From NCBI RefSeq assembly GCF_001695835.1, contig NZ_MBSO01000004.1:124001-188000 (forward strand): DNA of 64,000 bases, written 5' to 3'. This DNA comes from Ensifer sp. LC11 (GTDB lineage Bacteria; Pseudomonadota; Alphaproteobacteria; Rhizobiales; Rhizobiaceae). The translations under genes were made by a program, and so were the position numbers. This document shows, in pieces, positions 63,872-64,000 of the stretch; positions within the stretch are counted from its first letter, which is position 1; each line of letters begins with the position of its first letter. The notes beneath the pieces were generated by a model that worked only from the letters and a program-made list of their open reading frames with translations, did not search any database and was not told the origin of the DNA.

Positions 63872-64000
63872 GCCGACGAACTCCCCCCGATTTTAAGCCT
63901 TGTGCGGCTGAACGTTGATTATGGGGGATAGTTTCCAATTTTGCGCGGTTGTCCAGTTGGGGTTGCGCGTTGGGCGTGCCGGGCGGCAGTATTTCGCGGT

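Overview
The window reads as a contiguous piece of a chromosome from a high-GC alphaproteobacterium of the Rhizobiaceae, most likely Ensifer/Sinorhizobium. Reasons: the gene neighbourhoods (dnaK-dnaJ, orfA-pit-recF-moeB, dapB-gpmA, glk-mgsA-mepA-yejABEF, a complete tad/cpa pilus locus, and nucleoside salvage), a rhizobial-type palindromic intergenic repeat, a PhoB-type box in front of orfA-pit, an RpoH-type dnaK promoter and CtrA-like boxes around the pilin genes. The assignment is inference from gene content and motifs; no search was run. Genes are densely packed and no gap between genes exceeds about 260 bases. I see no rRNA, tRNA, CRISPR array, insertion sequence, integrase or prophage.

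Layout. 1-5.0 kb: end of a class A penicillin-binding protein, then dnaK and dnaJ with their own promoter and terminator. 5.1-10.2 kb: a DUF2182/DUF1326 pair with methionine- and cysteine-rich putative metal sites, a short-chain dehydrogenase divergent from a LysR regulator, and a secreted serine hydrolase. 10.2-16.3 kb: low-affinity phosphate transporter (orfA-pit) with a Pho box, recF, a MoeB-like adenylyltransferase, a GNAT enzyme, a 2-hydroxyacid dehydrogenase and an exported SH3 protein. 16.3-21.6 kb: a PfkB kinase, a VOC/TetR divergent pair with twin operators, endonuclease III, a DUF2244 membrane protein, an Ada-like methyltransferase and gpmA. 21.6-27.2 kb: dapB, an MsbA-like exporter, glucokinase, a repeat element, methylglyoxal synthase and the murein endopeptidase MepA.

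27.4-34.3 kb: yejABEF peptide importer with a trailing hydroxyacid dehydrogenase. 34.3-37.0 kb: leucyl aminopeptidase, MarR regulator and NlpC/P60 hydrolase in one direction. 37.1-49.3 kb: the tad/cpa locus. tadD and three genes (a stand-alone secretin N-domain protein and two TadE-like pseudopilins) are on the plus strand; two Flp pilins and cpaA, cpaB, cpaC, cpaD, cpaE, cpaF, tadB, tadC are on the minus strand. 49.4-59.1 kb: nucleoside uptake and breakdown (deoB-add-upp on plus; ABC ATPase, two permeases, cdd, punA, deoA on minus). 59.4-63.9 kb: a zinc/cadmium-type P-ATPase behind a MerR-type operator, an aldehyde dehydrogenase and a YhhN-like membrane protein.

Together the genes cover protein folding, cell-wall remodelling and peptide uptake, phosphate and metal homeostasis, pilus assembly, and nucleoside salvage. 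The most unusual parts are the DUF1326/DUF2182 metal-motif pair, the operator architectures (twin TetR palindromes, MerR-type operator without a neighbouring regulator, Pho box in the leader), a repeat element that supplies the end of mgsA, and the nucleoside ABC transporter with no adjacent binding protein.
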